64,000 bases of DNA from an uncultured Isoptericola sp. (lineage in GTDB: Bacteria > Actinomycetota > Actinomycetes > Actinomycetales > Cellulomonadaceae), in the NCBI GenBank assembly GCA_947497265.1, contig CANMFP010000012.1, positions 34,483 to 98,482 on the forward strand, read 5' to 3'. Below the pieces are notes generated by a model, which saw only the letters and a program-made list of their open reading frames with translations, was not told the origin of the DNA and ran no database searches. Positions 8,458 through 17,561 of this stretch are shown here, piece after piece. The translations under genes and the position numbers were made by a program. Within the stretch, counting starts at the first letter, position 1; every line of letters begins with the position of its first letter.

Positions 8458-9747
8458 GTGAGTACCTCACCCGACCAAGCAACCGCCGTCGACCCCGCGC
8501 TCGCCGCCCGCCTGCCGGAGCTGCGCGAGCAGTACGCCGCGCTGCAGGCGCGAGGGCTGAGTCTCGACCTGACCCGCGGCAAGCCCTCGGCCGAACAGCT
8601 CGATCTCTCCGAGGCGCTGCTGTCGCTGCCCGGCGAGGGGAACCACACCTCAGCGTCCGGCACGGACGTGCGCAACTACGGCGGGCTCGCGGGCCTGCCC
8701 GAGCTGCGCGAGATCTTCGCCGAGCTGCTCGGTGTGCCGACCGAGCAGCTCCTCGCCCAGGACAACGCGTCGCTGCGCCTCATGTACGACTGCGTGGTCC
8801 AGGCGATGCTGTTCGGCGCGCCGGGAGGTTCCGGGCCCTGGTCCGGCGACGGGCCGATCACGTTCATCTGCCCGGTGCCCGGGTACGACCGGCACTTCGC
8901 GATCTGCGAGGAGCTGGGGATCCGCATGGTGACGGTCCCCATGACGCCGGACGGCCCGGACGCCGAGGCCGTCGCCGAGCTCGTGGCCGACGACCCCTCG
9001 GTCAAGGGCTTGTGGGCGGTGCCCACGTATGCGAACCCGGACGGCTCGGTGATCTCCGAGGCGGTCGCGCGGCGCCTCGTCTCGATGCCCGCCGCGGCCG
9101 GTGACTTCCGCATCTTCTGGGACAACGCCTACGCGGTGCACCACCTGACCGAGCACGAGACCAAGACGGCGAACGCGATCGAGCTGGCCGCAGAGGCAGG
9201 AAACCCCGACCGCGTGCTCATGTTCGCCTCGACGTCCAAGGTGACGTTCGCGGGCGCGGGCGTGTCGTTCCTGGCGTCGTCGCCGGCCAACGTCGCATGG
9301 TTCACCGAGCACCTGTCGATCCGGTCCATCGGGCCGGACAAGGTCAACCAGCTCCGCCACGCGCAGTTCTTCGGTGACGCCGCCGGGGTTCGCGCCCACA
9401 TGGCCAAGCACCGCGAGATCCTGGCGCCGAAGTTCTCCGCCGTCGTCTCGATCCTCACCGAGCGCCTCGCGGACACGGACGTCGCGACCTGGACGGACCC
9501 GGACGGCGGCTACTTCGTCTCCGTCGACGTGGTGCCGGGGACGGCGTCGCGGGTCGTGGAGCTGGCCGGTGCGGCGGGGATCAAGCTGACTCCCGCAGGC
9601 GCGACGTTCCCCTACGGACGGGACCCGGAGAACCGGAACATCCGGCTCGCGCCGTCGATGCCCCCGCTGGACGAGGTCCGGGTGGCGATGGACGGCGTCG
9701 CGACGTGCATGCTGCTCGCCGCCGCCGAGCAGGCCGCCGCCGCCTGA
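8458..9747 (+). CDS. class I PLP-dependent aminotransferase (aspartate aminotransferase-like)
   Basis: A 429-residue fold-type I aminotransferase. DLTRGKPS near residue 38, the glycine-rich NYGGLAGLPELREIF, the CPVPGYDRHF segment, WDNAYAVHHL (the Asp and Tyr that contact the cofactor) and the PLP-lysine motif STSKVTFAGAG are all present. RNIRLAPSMPP near the end carries the carboxylate-binding Arg. These features match the actinobacterial Asp_aminotransf group rather than AspC proper, so the amino donor is uncertain. The start is GTG. A strong hairpin lies 54 bases after the stop. Confidence 0.88.
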   Translation: MSTSPDQATAVDPALAARLPELREQYAALQARGLSLDLTRGKPSAEQLDLSEALLSLPGEGNHTSASGTDVRNYGGLAGLPELREIFAELLGVPTEQLLAQDNASLRLMYDCVVQAMLFGAPGGSGPWSGDGPITFICPVPGYDRHFAICEELGIRMVTVPMTPDGPDAEAVAELVADDPSVKGLWAVPTYANPDGSVISEAVARRLVSMPAAAGDFRIFWDNAYAVHHLTEHETKTANAIELAAEAGNPDRVLMFASTSKVTFAGAGVSFLASSPANVAWFTEHLSIRSIGPDKVNQLRHAQFFGDAAGVRAHMAKHREILAPKFSAVVSILTERLADTDVATWTDPDGGYFVSVDVVPGTASRVVELAGAAGIKLTPAGATFPYGRDPENRNIRLAPSMPPLDEVRVAMDGVATCMLLAAAEQAAAA

Positions 9748-9762
9748 CGCCGCGCGCCCCAC

Positions 9763-9795
9763 ACGTTGTGGGCGCCCCGCACGTTGTGGGCGCTC
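9763..9795. repeat. tandem half-arms of the GTTGTGGGCGC element
   Basis: CACGTTGTGGGCGC occurs twice in direct orientation, 18 bases apart. Each copy matches the outer part of the 72-bp palindromes found elsewhere in the window, but no complementary arm is present. These look like degraded or partial copies at a gene end. Confidence 0.6.
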
Positions 9796-9800
9796 GGGAC

Positions 9801-9848
9801 GACGAAGGCCCGTACCGCCCTCTTGCAGGGGCGGTACGGGCCTTCGTC
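9801..9848. terminator. bidirectional hairpin terminator
   Basis: A perfect 19-bp stem (GACGAAGGCCCGTACCGCC and its complement) with a 10-base loop lies between the convergent aminotransferase gene and the ehu operon. It can serve both strands. Confidence 0.85.
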
Positions 9849-9864
9849 GGCGCGGTGCAGGCCC

Positions 9865-10650
9865 TCAGCCGAGCACGGCCTTGAGGAACTCCTGGGTGCG
9901 CGGGTGCGACGGGTTCGTGAACATCGTCTCGGGGTCCGTCTCCTCGACGATCTGACCCTTGTCGAACATCAGCACGCGGTCGGAGACCTCGCGCGCGAAC
10001 TGCATCTCGTGCGTGACGAGGAGCATCGTGATGTCCGTGGTGTCCGCGATCTCCTTCAGGACGCCGAGGACGTCGGCGACGATCTCCGGGTCCAGCGCAG
10101 AGGTGACCTCGTCGAGCAGCAGGATCTCCGGATCCATCGCCAGCGCACGGGCGATTGCCACGCGCTGCTGCTGACCACCGGAGAGCTCGTTGGTGTTGAA
10201 GTCCCGCTTCTCGCTCATGCCGACCTTGTCGAGCAGGCGCTCGGCGTCGGCGACGGCCTCGTCCTTGGACTTGCCGAGGACGTGGACCGGTGACTCGATG
10301 ATGTTCTCGAGCACCGACATGTTCGGGAACAGGTTGAACTGCTGGAACACCATCCCGACCCGGTTGCGCACCACACGGCGACGCTTCTCCGGGACCTTGA
10401 CCCACTTCTCACCCTTGTACTCGTGGGTGTAGGGGTCACCGTCGATGAGGATGAGCCCGCCGCTGAGCTCCTCGAGCGTCATGAGCAGACGCAGGATCGT
10501 CGTCTTGCCTGATCCCGACGGCCCGATCAGCGTGATCCGCTGTCCCTGCGGGACGGAAAAGTTCAGTCCGTCCAGCACGACGTTGTCACCGAAGCGCTTG
10601 GTGACGTCGCGGAACTCGATGGCGGGCGTCTCACCCGTGGATGTGGTCAT
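9865..10650 (-). CDS. ehuA: polar amino acid/ectoine ABC transporter ATPase
   Basis: The ATPase subunit of a polar amino acid-type importer. The 261-residue product has the Walker A motif GPSGSGKTT, the Q-loop (VFQQFNLFPNMSVLENI), the signature LSGGQQQR, Walker B ILLLDEVTSALD and the switch His in LVTHEM. The last gene of a minus-strand operon, it follows two permeases and a binding protein. The GlnQ-like ATPase alone does not reveal the substrate; the ectoine assignment comes from the binding protein. The ATG at 10650 is chosen because the preceding 12 codons look non-coding. Confidence 0.85.
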   Translation of the reverse strand: MTTSTGETPAIEFRDVTKRFGDNVVLDGLNFSVPQGQRITLIGPSGSGKTTILRLLMTLEELSGGLILIDGDPYTHEYKGEKWVKVPEKRRRVVRNRVGMVFQQFNLFPNMSVLENIIESPVHVLGKSKDEAVADAERLLDKVGMSEKRDFNTNELSGGQQQRVAIARALAMDPEILLLDEVTSALDPEIVADVLGVLKEIADTTDITMLLVTHEMQFAREVSDRVLMFDKGQIVEETDPETMFTNPSHPRTQEFLKAVLG

Positions 10651-10678
10651 GGTCTGGCTTCCTGTGGATCGAGTCGAG

Positions 10679-11323
10679 TCAGGCAAGGCGGATCTCCATC
10701 CTGCGCACCAGGAGCGAGGTCGGGTAGCTGATCAAGAGGAAGAGCACCCCGACCATCGTGATCGGCTCGATGTACGAGAAGGTGTTGGCACCGAAGCTCT
10801 GCGCCTCGGTGAACATCTCCACGATGCCGATCACGAAGAGGAACGGTGTCTCCTTGAACATCGAGATCGCGTAGTTCCCGAGCCCTGGCAGGGTGTTGCG
10901 GATGGCCTGCGGCAGGATCACCGCGCGCCAGGTGCGGCCCGGAGCCATGTTCAGCGCCGTCGCCGCCTCCCACTGCCCCTTCGGCACCGCCTCGATACCC
11001 GCGCGGTACACCTCGGACATGTAGGTCGCGTAGTGCACGCCGAGCACGCTGAACCCGACCGCCAGCGTCGGGATCGTCGGGAACGCCAGCCAGATGAAGG
11101 TCAGCTGCACCGGGATCGGCGTCATCCGGACGAAGTCCACCAGCAGCCGCAGCGGGGCCTTGAGCCATCGGCTGGGCGTCCGCATGGCCAGAGCGATGAA
11201 GAAGCCGAGGACGGCAGCGATGGCCATGCCGACCACGGTGGCGAGCACCGTGATCTGCAGACCCTCGAGGAGATGCGGCAGAACTTCCCAGGCGCGGTCC
11301 CAGCGCCAGATCGAGTCGTTCAT
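10679..11323 (-). CDS. ehuD: ectoine-type ABC transporter permease EhuD
   Basis: An inner-membrane permease of 214 residues with five or so hydrophobic helices. The EAA loop (GIEAVPKGQWEAATALNM) is where the ATPase docks. The N-terminus WRWDRAWEVLPHLLEGLQIT resembles EhuD. Its first codon overlaps the end of ehuC by 4 bases, and ehuA follows after 28 bases, giving the order ehuB-ehuC-ehuD-ehuA known for ectoine/hydroxyectoine uptake loci. Confidence 0.82.
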   Translation of the reverse strand: MNDSIWRWDRAWEVLPHLLEGLQITVLATVVGMAIAAVLGFFIALAMRTPSRWLKAPLRLLVDFVRMTPIPVQLTFIWLAFPTIPTLAVGFSVLGVHYATYMSEVYRAGIEAVPKGQWEAATALNMAPGRTWRAVILPQAIRNTLPGLGNYAISMFKETPFLFVIGIVEMFTEAQSFGANTFSYIEPITMVGVLFLLISYPTSLLVRRMEIRLA

Positions 11324-12069
11324 ACCGCTGACCCCCTCGCTGTGATCGATTCGGAGCCAACGTCCGGCTTGACCCGGAGCGCCTCACGCAACGACGGCTT
11401 CTTCGTGCCTCGTCCCAGTCGTCGCTTGGCGCGCTCCTCGAGCCAGTTCATACCCCACGTCAGCAGGTAGGCGATCGCGAAGTAGACGAGCAGACCCGCC
11501 GTGTAGCTGAAGAACACGTCGTTGGTCGCCCGCCGGAGCTGGTCCGTCCAGTAGTTGACGTCGTGCAGCGTGATGTAGGCCGCGAGCGCAGAGCCCTTGA
11601 GCAGCTGGATCAGGAGGTTCGTCAACATGGGGATCATCAGCGCCCACGCCTGCGGGAAGATCACTCGCCGCACCTTGTGGAACCAGCTCATGTTGAGCGC
11701 CGTCGTCGCCTCCCACTGCCCCTTCGGGACGGAGGCGATCGATCCACGCACCACCTCGGAGCCGTAGGCGCCGTAGTTGAGCCCCAGCGCGACGATTCCC
11801 ACAGCCAGCGCCTGCATCTCGTAGCCGAACGCCGGCAGCACGTAGTAGATCCAGAAGAGCTGGACGACCAGCGACGTGCCGCGGAAGAACTCGACCACCA
11901 CGCGGGACGGCCCGCGCACCCAGAGGGACCGGGTGCGCGAGCCGAAGCCGAGGAGCAGAGCCACGATCGCGGCGAGGATGGCGCCACCGATCGTCAGCTC
12001 CAGGGTGACGACGACTGCCTCGCCGAGACGAGGCAGCCGGTCGATCAGTGTCTGGATGTCATCGGACAC
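11320..12069 (-). CDS. ehuC: ectoine-type ABC transporter permease EhuC
   Basis: The partner permease, 249 residues. It has a His/Glu/Gln/Met-type permease core with VEFFRGTSLVVQLFWIYYVLP and an EAA loop (SIASVPKGQWEATTALNM). The C-terminus extends as a charged cytoplasmic tail of about 45 residues after the last membrane helix (WGMNWLEERAKRR). It begins 3 bases after the binding-protein stop and overlaps ehuD by ATGA, so translation is coupled. Confidence 0.82.
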   Translation of the reverse strand: MSDDIQTLIDRLPRLGEAVVVTLELTIGGAILAAIVALLLGFGSRTRSLWVRGPSRVVVEFFRGTSLVVQLFWIYYVLPAFGYEMQALAVGIVALGLNYGAYGSEVVRGSIASVPKGQWEATTALNMSWFHKVRRVIFPQAWALMIPMLTNLLIQLLKGSALAAYITLHDVNYWTDQLRRATNDVFFSYTAGLLVYFAIAYLLTWGMNWLEERAKRRLGRGTKKPSLREALRVKPDVGSESITARGSAV

Positions 12070-12072
12070 AGG

Positions 12073-13017
12073 TCAGGAGCCCAGCCCCAGCTCGTCGTTG
12101 ATGGCCTCGAGGTCACCCTCGCAGAGCATCTCGGCCGTCAGACCCTCCGGGGGACGCTCGGCCTCGGTGAACCCGAACTCGCCGAGCACCTCGGCGTACC
12201 GGTCCGGGTCGCCGATGATCGTGGCGGCCTGCTCGTTGTAGGCCGCGAGCAGCTCGGTGTCCTCCTGGCGGAACACCGTGGAACCCGCACCGACCTGCGC
12301 GACACCATCGATGACGGCGGTGAACGCCTCGGTCGCCTCCACGGCGGCGTCAGTGTTCTCGGCGAGGGCGCGCAGCGAGATGCCGGTCAGCGCGAAGGCG
12401 TCGGCACGACCGGAGTCGACGGCGTCCAGACCGTCCTGCGGGCTGCCCACCTCGAGCGTGCTGACGTCGGTCTCCTCGGCGTACCCGGCCTCGATGGCCC
12501 CGGACATCACGGCGATCTCGAGGTCGGTGCCCTCGACGGACTGCCAGTCGCTCAGTCCGTCCGGGTTGCCCTCGGGGACGAGGAACGCGGTGGTGTACAT
12601 GATCTCGGGCTCGCTGAAGGCGGCCTGCTCGCACCGCTCGGGCAGGATCGACATGCCGGCGCTGATCGAGTCGACACGGCCGGCCGTGAGGTTCGGGATG
12701 AGCGAGCCCCACTCGGTGAGCGTGCCCTCGACGGTGTCGATGCCGAGCTCGGAGTAGACGGCCTCGTTGAGTGCGACCGCGGCGCCGGTGAGCTCGCCGG
12801 AGTCGTCCTCGAAGCTGTACGGCTCCTCGCCGGCGAAGCCGACCGTGATCGAGCCGGCCTCCTGGAGCTGGGCGAGAGTCGAGTCGCCGCCCTCGTCGCC
12901 GTTGCCTCCGGAGCCTCCGCCGTCGGTGCTGGAGCAGGCGGTGAGTGCCGTGAGAGCAAGAACGGAACCAGCCGCCAACAGAGCGCGGCGGCGATTCGTG
13001 GTCCTGATGGACTGCAC
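12073..13017 (-). CDS. ehuB: ectoine/hydroxyectoine-binding lipoprotein EhuB
   Basis: The solute-binding lipoprotein of the operon. The GTG at 13017 gives 314 residues with a signal peptide ending in the lipobox LTAC at about residues 31-34, a Ser/Gly-rich tether and a periplasmic-binding-protein type II domain. The order ITVGFAGEEPYSFEDD, GSLIPNLTAGRVDSISAGM and ILPERCEQAAFSEPEI closely follows EhuB, whose aromatic residues hold the ectoine ring. Ectoine uptake serves osmoprotection or carbon supply. Another polar amino acid cannot be excluded from sequence. A divergent GntR regulator starts 248 bases away. Confidence 0.82.
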   Translation of the reverse strand: MQSIRTTNRRRALLAAGSVLALTALTACSSTDGGGSGGNGDEGGDSTLAQLQEAGSITVGFAGEEPYSFEDDSGELTGAAVALNEAVYSELGIDTVEGTLTEWGSLIPNLTAGRVDSISAGMSILPERCEQAAFSEPEIMYTTAFLVPEGNPDGLSDWQSVEGTDLEIAVMSGAIEAGYAEETDVSTLEVGSPQDGLDAVDSGRADAFALTGISLRALAENTDAAVEATEAFTAVIDGVAQVGAGSTVFRQEDTELLAAYNEQAATIIGDPDRYAEVLGEFGFTEAERPPEGLTAEMLCEGDLEAINDELGLGS

Positions 13018-13136
13018 GGGAGTCTCCCTTCCGTGGCCCCGGCGCCTGCGGCAGTCGCTCGGGACTGAGATGTGTGGACGGATCGCCACGGTAGCGGCGA
13101 TACGGACGTCCCGACAATCTGCACATCGGGCTGTCC

Positions 13137-13151
13137 GAGTGTCCTACACTC
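13137..13151. promoter_or_regulatory. candidate GntR operator in the ehuB-gntR gap
   Basis: GAGTGT and ACACTC form a perfect 6-bp inverted repeat separated by CCT. It lies about 120 bases from both divergent start codons. FCD-type GntR repressors bind short palindromes of the GTnTAnAC kind, so autoregulation plus control of the ehu operon is plausible. This is inferred from position and symmetry only. Confidence 0.4.
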
Positions 13152-13264
13152 GCACAATCGGCAAGAAACCGCCGCTACCTGCGGCCGGATCTGTGCCACG
13201 ACATGCCCCGGCGACGTCCAGGACCTGTGATCGTTGTCGGGTCGTGACCTTGGAAGGAGCCCAG

Positions 13265-14020
13265 ATGCCCTCGGCGTCTCACCCTGCGTTCGGTACCGCC
13301 CCCGCCCTCTCACCCGTGACCCGTCCCTCGACGGTCGACCTGATCGCGGTCGAGCTGCGCAACGCGATCTACTCGGGAGGGCTGCGCGTGGGGTCGGGAC
13401 TGCGGGAGATCGAGATGGCACGCCAGCTCGGCGTGAGCCGGGGTGCCTTCCGGGAGGCGGCCCAGCGGCTCGTCGCGGAGGGGATCGTCGTGGCCACTCC
13501 CGGTCGCGGGATGTCCGTGCGCACCATCGGTCGTGACGGCATCCGCCCGCTCTACTCCGCGAGGACGATGGTCGAGACGACGGCCGCACGCCTCGCCGTC
13601 GAACGCGCGAGCGATCGGCAGGTCGCCGCCGTGCGGTCGGCGCACGACGCGCTCGTGCGCGCCGAGGCCGCTCACGACGCCTTGCGCGTCGGGGCGGCCG
13701 ACCTCGCGGTGCACTGGGAGCTGGTGGCCGCGAGCGGCAATGCTTGGCTGCAGCAATGGATGAGCACGCTCATCGTCGAGGTGCGCATCGCCAGCTTCAC
13801 GGTGAGCGAGGAGTACACGGTGCGTACGGACGCCGCCCGCTCGCACGCCCCGCTCGTGGAGCACCTCGAGGCGCGCGACGCCGACGGCCTGGAGGCCGCG
13901 ATCCGGGCGAACCTCGACGACGCCGTCATGCGCCTGCTCGTGCCCGACACGGCGGGCGTCCAGATCCTGGAGGAGCCGCGCCCCCTGCCGGCTCCCCGCC
14001 TCGAGCCCCTCGACCGCTAG
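13265..14020 (+). CDS. GntR family transcriptional regulator (FCD type)
   Basis: A 251-residue DNA-binding regulator. Residues about 20-85 form the winged helix-turn-helix (LREIEMARQLGVSRGAFREAAQRL, then the wing GIVVATPGRGMSVR). The rest is an all-helical FCD ligand domain with the metal-site pattern of acidic and His residues (HWELVAASGN and SHAPLVEHLEARD). The ATG has a strong ribosome site (GGAAGGAG). It is divergent from ehuB and probably regulates the ectoine uptake operon in response to the ligand or a breakdown product. Confidence 0.88.
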   Translation: MPSASHPAFGTAPALSPVTRPSTVDLIAVELRNAIYSGGLRVGSGLREIEMARQLGVSRGAFREAAQRLVAEGIVVATPGRGMSVRTIGRDGIRPLYSARTMVETTAARLAVERASDRQVAAVRSAHDALVRAEAAHDALRVGAADLAVHWELVAASGNAWLQQWMSTLIVEVRIASFTVSEEYTVRTDAARSHAPLVEHLEARDADGLEAAIRANLDDAVMRLLVPDTAGVQILEEPRPLPAPRLEPLDR

Positions 14021-14038
14021 CCCGCTAGCCCGCGGAGC

Positions 14039-14056
14039 GTTGTGGGCGCCCACAAC
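14039..14056. repeat. minimal 18-bp palindrome related to the 72-bp elements
   Basis: GTTGTGGGCGCCCACAAC is a perfect palindrome made only of the outermost nine bases of the 72-bp elements fused to their complement. It lies between convergent genes, where full-size copies are also found. It may be a loop-deleted derivative or a minimal form. Confidence 0.7.
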
Positions 14057-14064
14057 CCCGACGG

Positions 14065-15501
14065 TCAGCGCGTGAGCGGCACCGCCTGCGCGCGGCGCTC
14101 ACGCTCGTAGTCCGCGGCACGCCACGACGTCATGCCGCCGACGACGACGGCGACCGCCTCGCCCGCATCGTCCCGCAACACCTCGATCGCCTCACCCACC
14201 GGGCCGAACCCGTCGTGGACCGCCGGCCGCAGCACCGGCCCCTCCACCGTCAGCTCCTCCGCGCCGACGAACGGGTCGGCCTTGCGCGGGTCGATCAGCC
14301 ACAACCGGTCCCCGAGGCGCGCCACGTCGACCATTCCCCACAGGTTCGCGAAGCAGCCGGTCCACCGGTCGAGGTCGCCGTGCGCGACCGCAGCGTCCCC
14401 GCCCCGAGCCGCTCCGCCGTCGTCGGCCACGGCCTTGCTGACCAGGGAGAACAGGCCGGCCGCGATCTGGTCGGCCGGGCCGTCGATCGCGTTCGTCAGG
14501 ACGGCGACGGCGATCCCACGCTCCGGGTCGAACCAGGTGCGCGTGATCTGCCCGGGGAACCCTCCCGAGTGCCCCACCACCCGTCGGCCGGCGATCTCGC
14601 GCGCCTCGAAGCCGAGCCCGTACTCACGGCGCGGCGCCCCGGGCAGGTCCACCACCGACTCGGCACGGTGCAGAAGTCGCCGCATCGCCGGGGTCAGCAG
14701 GTCGGACCCGTCGCAGTGCGCCGCCGCCCAACGGACCAGGTCGCGCGCCGTGGAGCAGAATCCGGTAGCGGCAGCGAGCGCACCGGTGGTCGCGGCGGCC
14801 ACGGGCAACCGCCCGTCGGCGAACCGTGCGGGCAGGCCGGGCTCGGCGAGCACAGGGGCCGAGTGGCCGACGACGGCACGCCGGTCCTCGCCCTCACCGA
14901 GCTCCGGCGAGGTGTCGGCCAGGCCGAGCGGCTCGAGGAGGTCGGTACGCACGTGCTCGGGGTAAGGGGTGCCGGTCACCGCCTCGACCGCGAGCCCGAG
15001 CAGCCCGTAGGCCAGGTTGGAGTACTTGAACGCCTCACCCCGTCCGATGACGTCACCGCTGGTCAGGACGGCGTCCAGCAGGTGGGCGCGGTCCGGGAAG
15101 GGCGCCGCGAGCTGCCAGAAGTCCGCGTCCTGGCCGTCCCTGCGCACGCCGCCGGTGTGCCCGAGCGCCTCCCGGACCGTCACCTCGCCCACCCGTGATC
15201 CGCCGAGCTCGGGGACGTACGCGTCCAACGGGTCGTCGAGGCGCATCGCACCGCGCTCGACGAGGCGCGCGACGACGGTGGCGGTGAACGTCTTGGAGTG
15301 CGACGCGACGCGGAAGACGTGGTCGCCGCGCAGCGGCGTGCCGGAGGTCAGGTCGGTGACGCCCCACGCACCGTCGAGCACCACGTCGCCGCCGGCGAGC
15401 ACGGCGTACTGCACCCCGGGCGTCCGGGCGATGCCGGCCTGGGTCGCGACCCAGTGGTGGAGGTAGGCAGGGTCGAGGCGGTCGACGCGCGTGAGGGGCA
15501 T
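14065..15501 (-). CDS. beta-lactamase-fold serine hydrolase
   Basis: A 478-residue member of the serine beta-lactamase/class C esterase family. The nucleophile motif SHSK (S-x-x-K) follows HVFRVA, the YSN motif is in FKYSNLAYG, and HSGG takes the place of KTG. A C-terminal domain of about 110 residues with beta-strand pattern follows the catalytic fold. There is no signal peptide, so it is probably cytoplasmic and acts as an esterase or D-aminopeptidase rather than in antibiotic resistance. The ATG at 15501 (MPLTRVD) is preferred over upstream codons. Confidence 0.85.
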   Translation of the reverse strand: MPLTRVDRLDPAYLHHWVATQAGIARTPGVQYAVLAGGDVVLDGAWGVTDLTSGTPLRGDHVFRVASHSKTFTATVVARLVERGAMRLDDPLDAYVPELGGSRVGEVTVREALGHTGGVRRDGQDADFWQLAAPFPDRAHLLDAVLTSGDVIGRGEAFKYSNLAYGLLGLAVEAVTGTPYPEHVRTDLLEPLGLADTSPELGEGEDRRAVVGHSAPVLAEPGLPARFADGRLPVAAATTGALAAATGFCSTARDLVRWAAAHCDGSDLLTPAMRRLLHRAESVVDLPGAPRREYGLGFEAREIAGRRVVGHSGGFPGQITRTWFDPERGIAVAVLTNAIDGPADQIAAGLFSLVSKAVADDGGAARGGDAAVAHGDLDRWTGCFANLWGMVDVARLGDRLWLIDPRKADPFVGAEELTVEGPVLRPAVHDGFGPVGEAIEVLRDDAGEAVAVVVGGMTSWRAADYERERRAQAVPLTR

Positions 15502-15626
15502 GCGCGGCACTGTACTGGAGCTCTCCGGGCCGGCCACCGGACCGTCGTCCGCCGAGCGATGAATTCCCTGTCGGTGCCCGGTCGTAGGTTCTACCGTGAG
15601 GATGAGCCCACCAAGGAGACCTTGAG

Positions 15627-16649
15627 ATGACTGAGAACACCGACCCGCGTCTCGCCGTCGAGGCGACAGGGCTCGTCAAACACTTCACCTCCGGGAAGAA
15701 GACCACCAAGGCCGTCGACGGCGTCGACCTGACGATCCCGACGGGGAGCGTCTTCGGCCTGCTCGGCCCCAACGGCGCCGGCAAGACGACCGTCGTGCGG
15801 ATGCTGGCCACCCTGCTGCGTCCCGACGGCGGGTCCGCCCGCGTGCTGGGCCACGACGTCGTGCACGATGCCGACGCCGTGCGCAGCGCCGTCGGGCTCA
15901 CCGGCCAGTACGCGTCCGTCGACGAGGACCTGACGGGCACCGAGAACCTGCTCATGCTCGCCCGCCTGTTCGGGTTCCGCGGGCGGGCGGCCACGCAGCG
16001 CGTGGCGAACCTGCTCGAGGCGTTCAGCCTCACCGACGCCGGGTCGCGACAGGTCAAGACGTACTCGGGCGGCATGCGTCGGCGCATCGACCTCGCGGCG
16101 TCGCTCGTGCTCTCCCCACGCGTGCTGTTTCTCGACGAACCGACCACCGGACTCGACCCGCGCTCCCGCAACCAGGTGTGGGACATCGTGCGAGTGCTCG
16201 TCGACGACGGCGCCACGGTGCTGCTCACGACGCAGTACCTCGAGGAGGCGGACCAGCTCGCCGACCGGATCGGCGTCATCGACCACGGCAGGCTCATCGC
16301 CGAGGGCACGTCCACCGAGCTCAAGCGGTCGGTCGGCCAGGGCGCGGTCGAGATCCGCCTGGCCGACGCCACGCAGCGCGCCGAGGCGGCCGCCGTCGTC
16401 CAGCGGATGCTCGGGACCGAACCGACGCTGCCCACCGACCCGTACGCCCTCAGCGCGCGGGTGCCCGACGACGGCGCACACCTCGTGGCGCAGCTCCTGC
16501 CCGCGCTCGGCGAGGCCGGGATCGCCGTCCCGGAGTTCTCCCTCGGGCAGCCCAGCCTGGACGAGGTGTTCCTGACACTGACCGGCGAACCGTTGCCGGC
16601 GGACGAGACGAGCGACGGCGCAGCCGTCGAGCAGGAGGTGGCCCGATGA
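15627..16649 (+). CDS. ABC exporter ATPase (DrrA type)
   Basis: The ATPase of a drug or lipid exporter. The 340-residue product has Walker [10 protein letters not shown], the signature YSGGMRRR, Walker [13 protein letters not shown] and the switch His replaced by Gln in [13 protein letters not shown], which is typical of the DrrA family. The C-terminal 100 residues carry the family's regulatory extension ([11 protein letters not shown]). The ribosome site AAGGAGACC is strong. Its last codon overlaps the permease start (ATGA). Confidence 0.9.
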   Translation: MTENTDPRLAVEATGLVKHFTSGKKTTKAVDGVDLTIPTGSVFGLLGPNGAGKTTVVRMLATLLRPDGGSARVLGHDVVHDADAVRSAVGLTGQYASVDEDLTGTENLLMLARLFGFRGRAATQRVANLLEAFSLTDAGSRQVKTYSGGMRRRIDLAASLVLSPRVLFLDEPTTGLDPRSRNQVWDIVRVLVDDGATVLLTTQYLEEADQLADRIGVIDHGRLIAEGTSTELKRSVGQGAVEIRLADATQRAEAAAVVQRMLGTEPTLPTDPYALSARVPDDGAHLVAQLLPALGEAGIAVPEFSLGQPSLDEVFLTLTGEPLPADETSDGAAVEQEVAR

Positions 16650-17470
16650 GCGCCGTCGACATCAGCACGACGACCCTGCGCGAGGCCGTGGCGCTGGACG
16701 ACCGGCCTGCGCGGCCCTCGGCGGTGGCGACGTCGCTGACCTTCGGTTGGCGGGCGCTGCTGAAGATCAAGCACGTGCCGGAGCAGCTCTTCGACGTGCT
16801 GGTCTCGCCCGTCATCTTCACCCTCATGTTCACCTACCTGTTCGGTGGGGCGATCGCGGGGTCCACGGACGCCTACATCCAATTCCTGCTGCCGGGCATC
16901 CTGGTGCAGACGATCATCATCGTGACCGTGTACACCGGCTACACGCTCAACACGGACATCACGAAGGGCGTGTTCGACCGGTTCCGGTCGCTGCCGATCT
17001 GGCGGCCCGCCCCGATCGTCGGGGCGCTGCTGGGTGACACCGTCCGGTACACGATCGCCTCGGTGATGTGCATCGGGCTGGGGCTGATCATCGGGTTCCG
17101 GCCGGACGGCGGCGTGCTCGGCGTGGTCGCCGGCGTGGCGCTGCTGCTGGTCTTCGCCTTCGCGCTGAGCTGGATCTTCACGATCCTCGGTCTGCTGCTG
17201 CGCACGCCGAACGCGGTGATGGGCGTGTCGATGATGGTCCTCATGCCGCTGACGTTCGCGTCGAACATCTTCGTGGATCCGTCGACGATGCCCTCGGGGC
17301 TGCAGACCTTCGTGGACCTCAACCCGGTGTCCCACCTGGTCACGGCCGTCCGTGGTCTCATGGCCGGTTCGGCGGGTTGGGGCGACGTGACGACGGTGCT
17401 GATCTCCGCCGTCGTGATGACCGCGGTGTTCGCCCCGATCACGATGTACCTCTACCGCAACCGCCACTGA
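16646..17470 (+). CDS. ABC-2 type exporter permease (DrrB type)
   Basis: The membrane partner of the preceding ATPase: 274 residues and about six helices. The segments [20 protein letters not shown] and [19 protein letters not shown] are characteristic of DrrB-like ABC-2 permeases. [15 protein letters not shown] is the conserved loop before the last helix. Together the pair probably exports a hydrophobic compound, identity unknown. A 72-bp palindrome starts 18 bases after the stop. Confidence 0.9.
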   Translation: MSAVDISTTTLREAVALDDRPARPSAVATSLTFGWRALLKIKHVPEQLFDVLVSPVIFTLMFTYLFGGAIAGSTDAYIQFLLPGILVQTIIIVTVYTGYTLNTDITKGVFDRFRSLPIWRPAPIVGALLGDTVRYTIASVMCIGLGLIIGFRPDGGVLGVVAGVALLLVFAFALSWIFTILGLLLRTPNAVMGVSMMVLMPLTFASNIFVDPSTMPSGLQTFVDLNPVSHLVTAVRGLMAGSAGWGDVTTVLISAVVMTAVFAPITMYLYRNRH

Positions 17471-17487
17471 CCCCCGCCTCTCGGTTC

Positions 17488-17559
17488 GTTGTGGGCGCGA
17501 TTTCTGGCCCGAATTGCCGTCTTTGGGGGCATTTATGCCCCAGAAATCGCGCCCACAAC
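17488..17559. repeat. 72-bp palindromic element, copy 2
   Basis: The outer arms are identical to copy 1 (GTTGTGGGCGCGATTTCTGG and complement). The loop is different and contains a partial inner hairpin with TGCC and GGGGCA. It lies between the ends of two convergent genes, 18 bases after drrB-like and 2 bases beyond the DUF559 gene stop. Confidence 0.93.
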
Positions 17560-17561
17560 GG

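Noticed and set aside
14065..15501. Beta-lactamase giving antibiotic resistance
   Set aside because: No signal peptide and an HSGG in place of the KTG motif point to an esterase or peptidase of the same fold.
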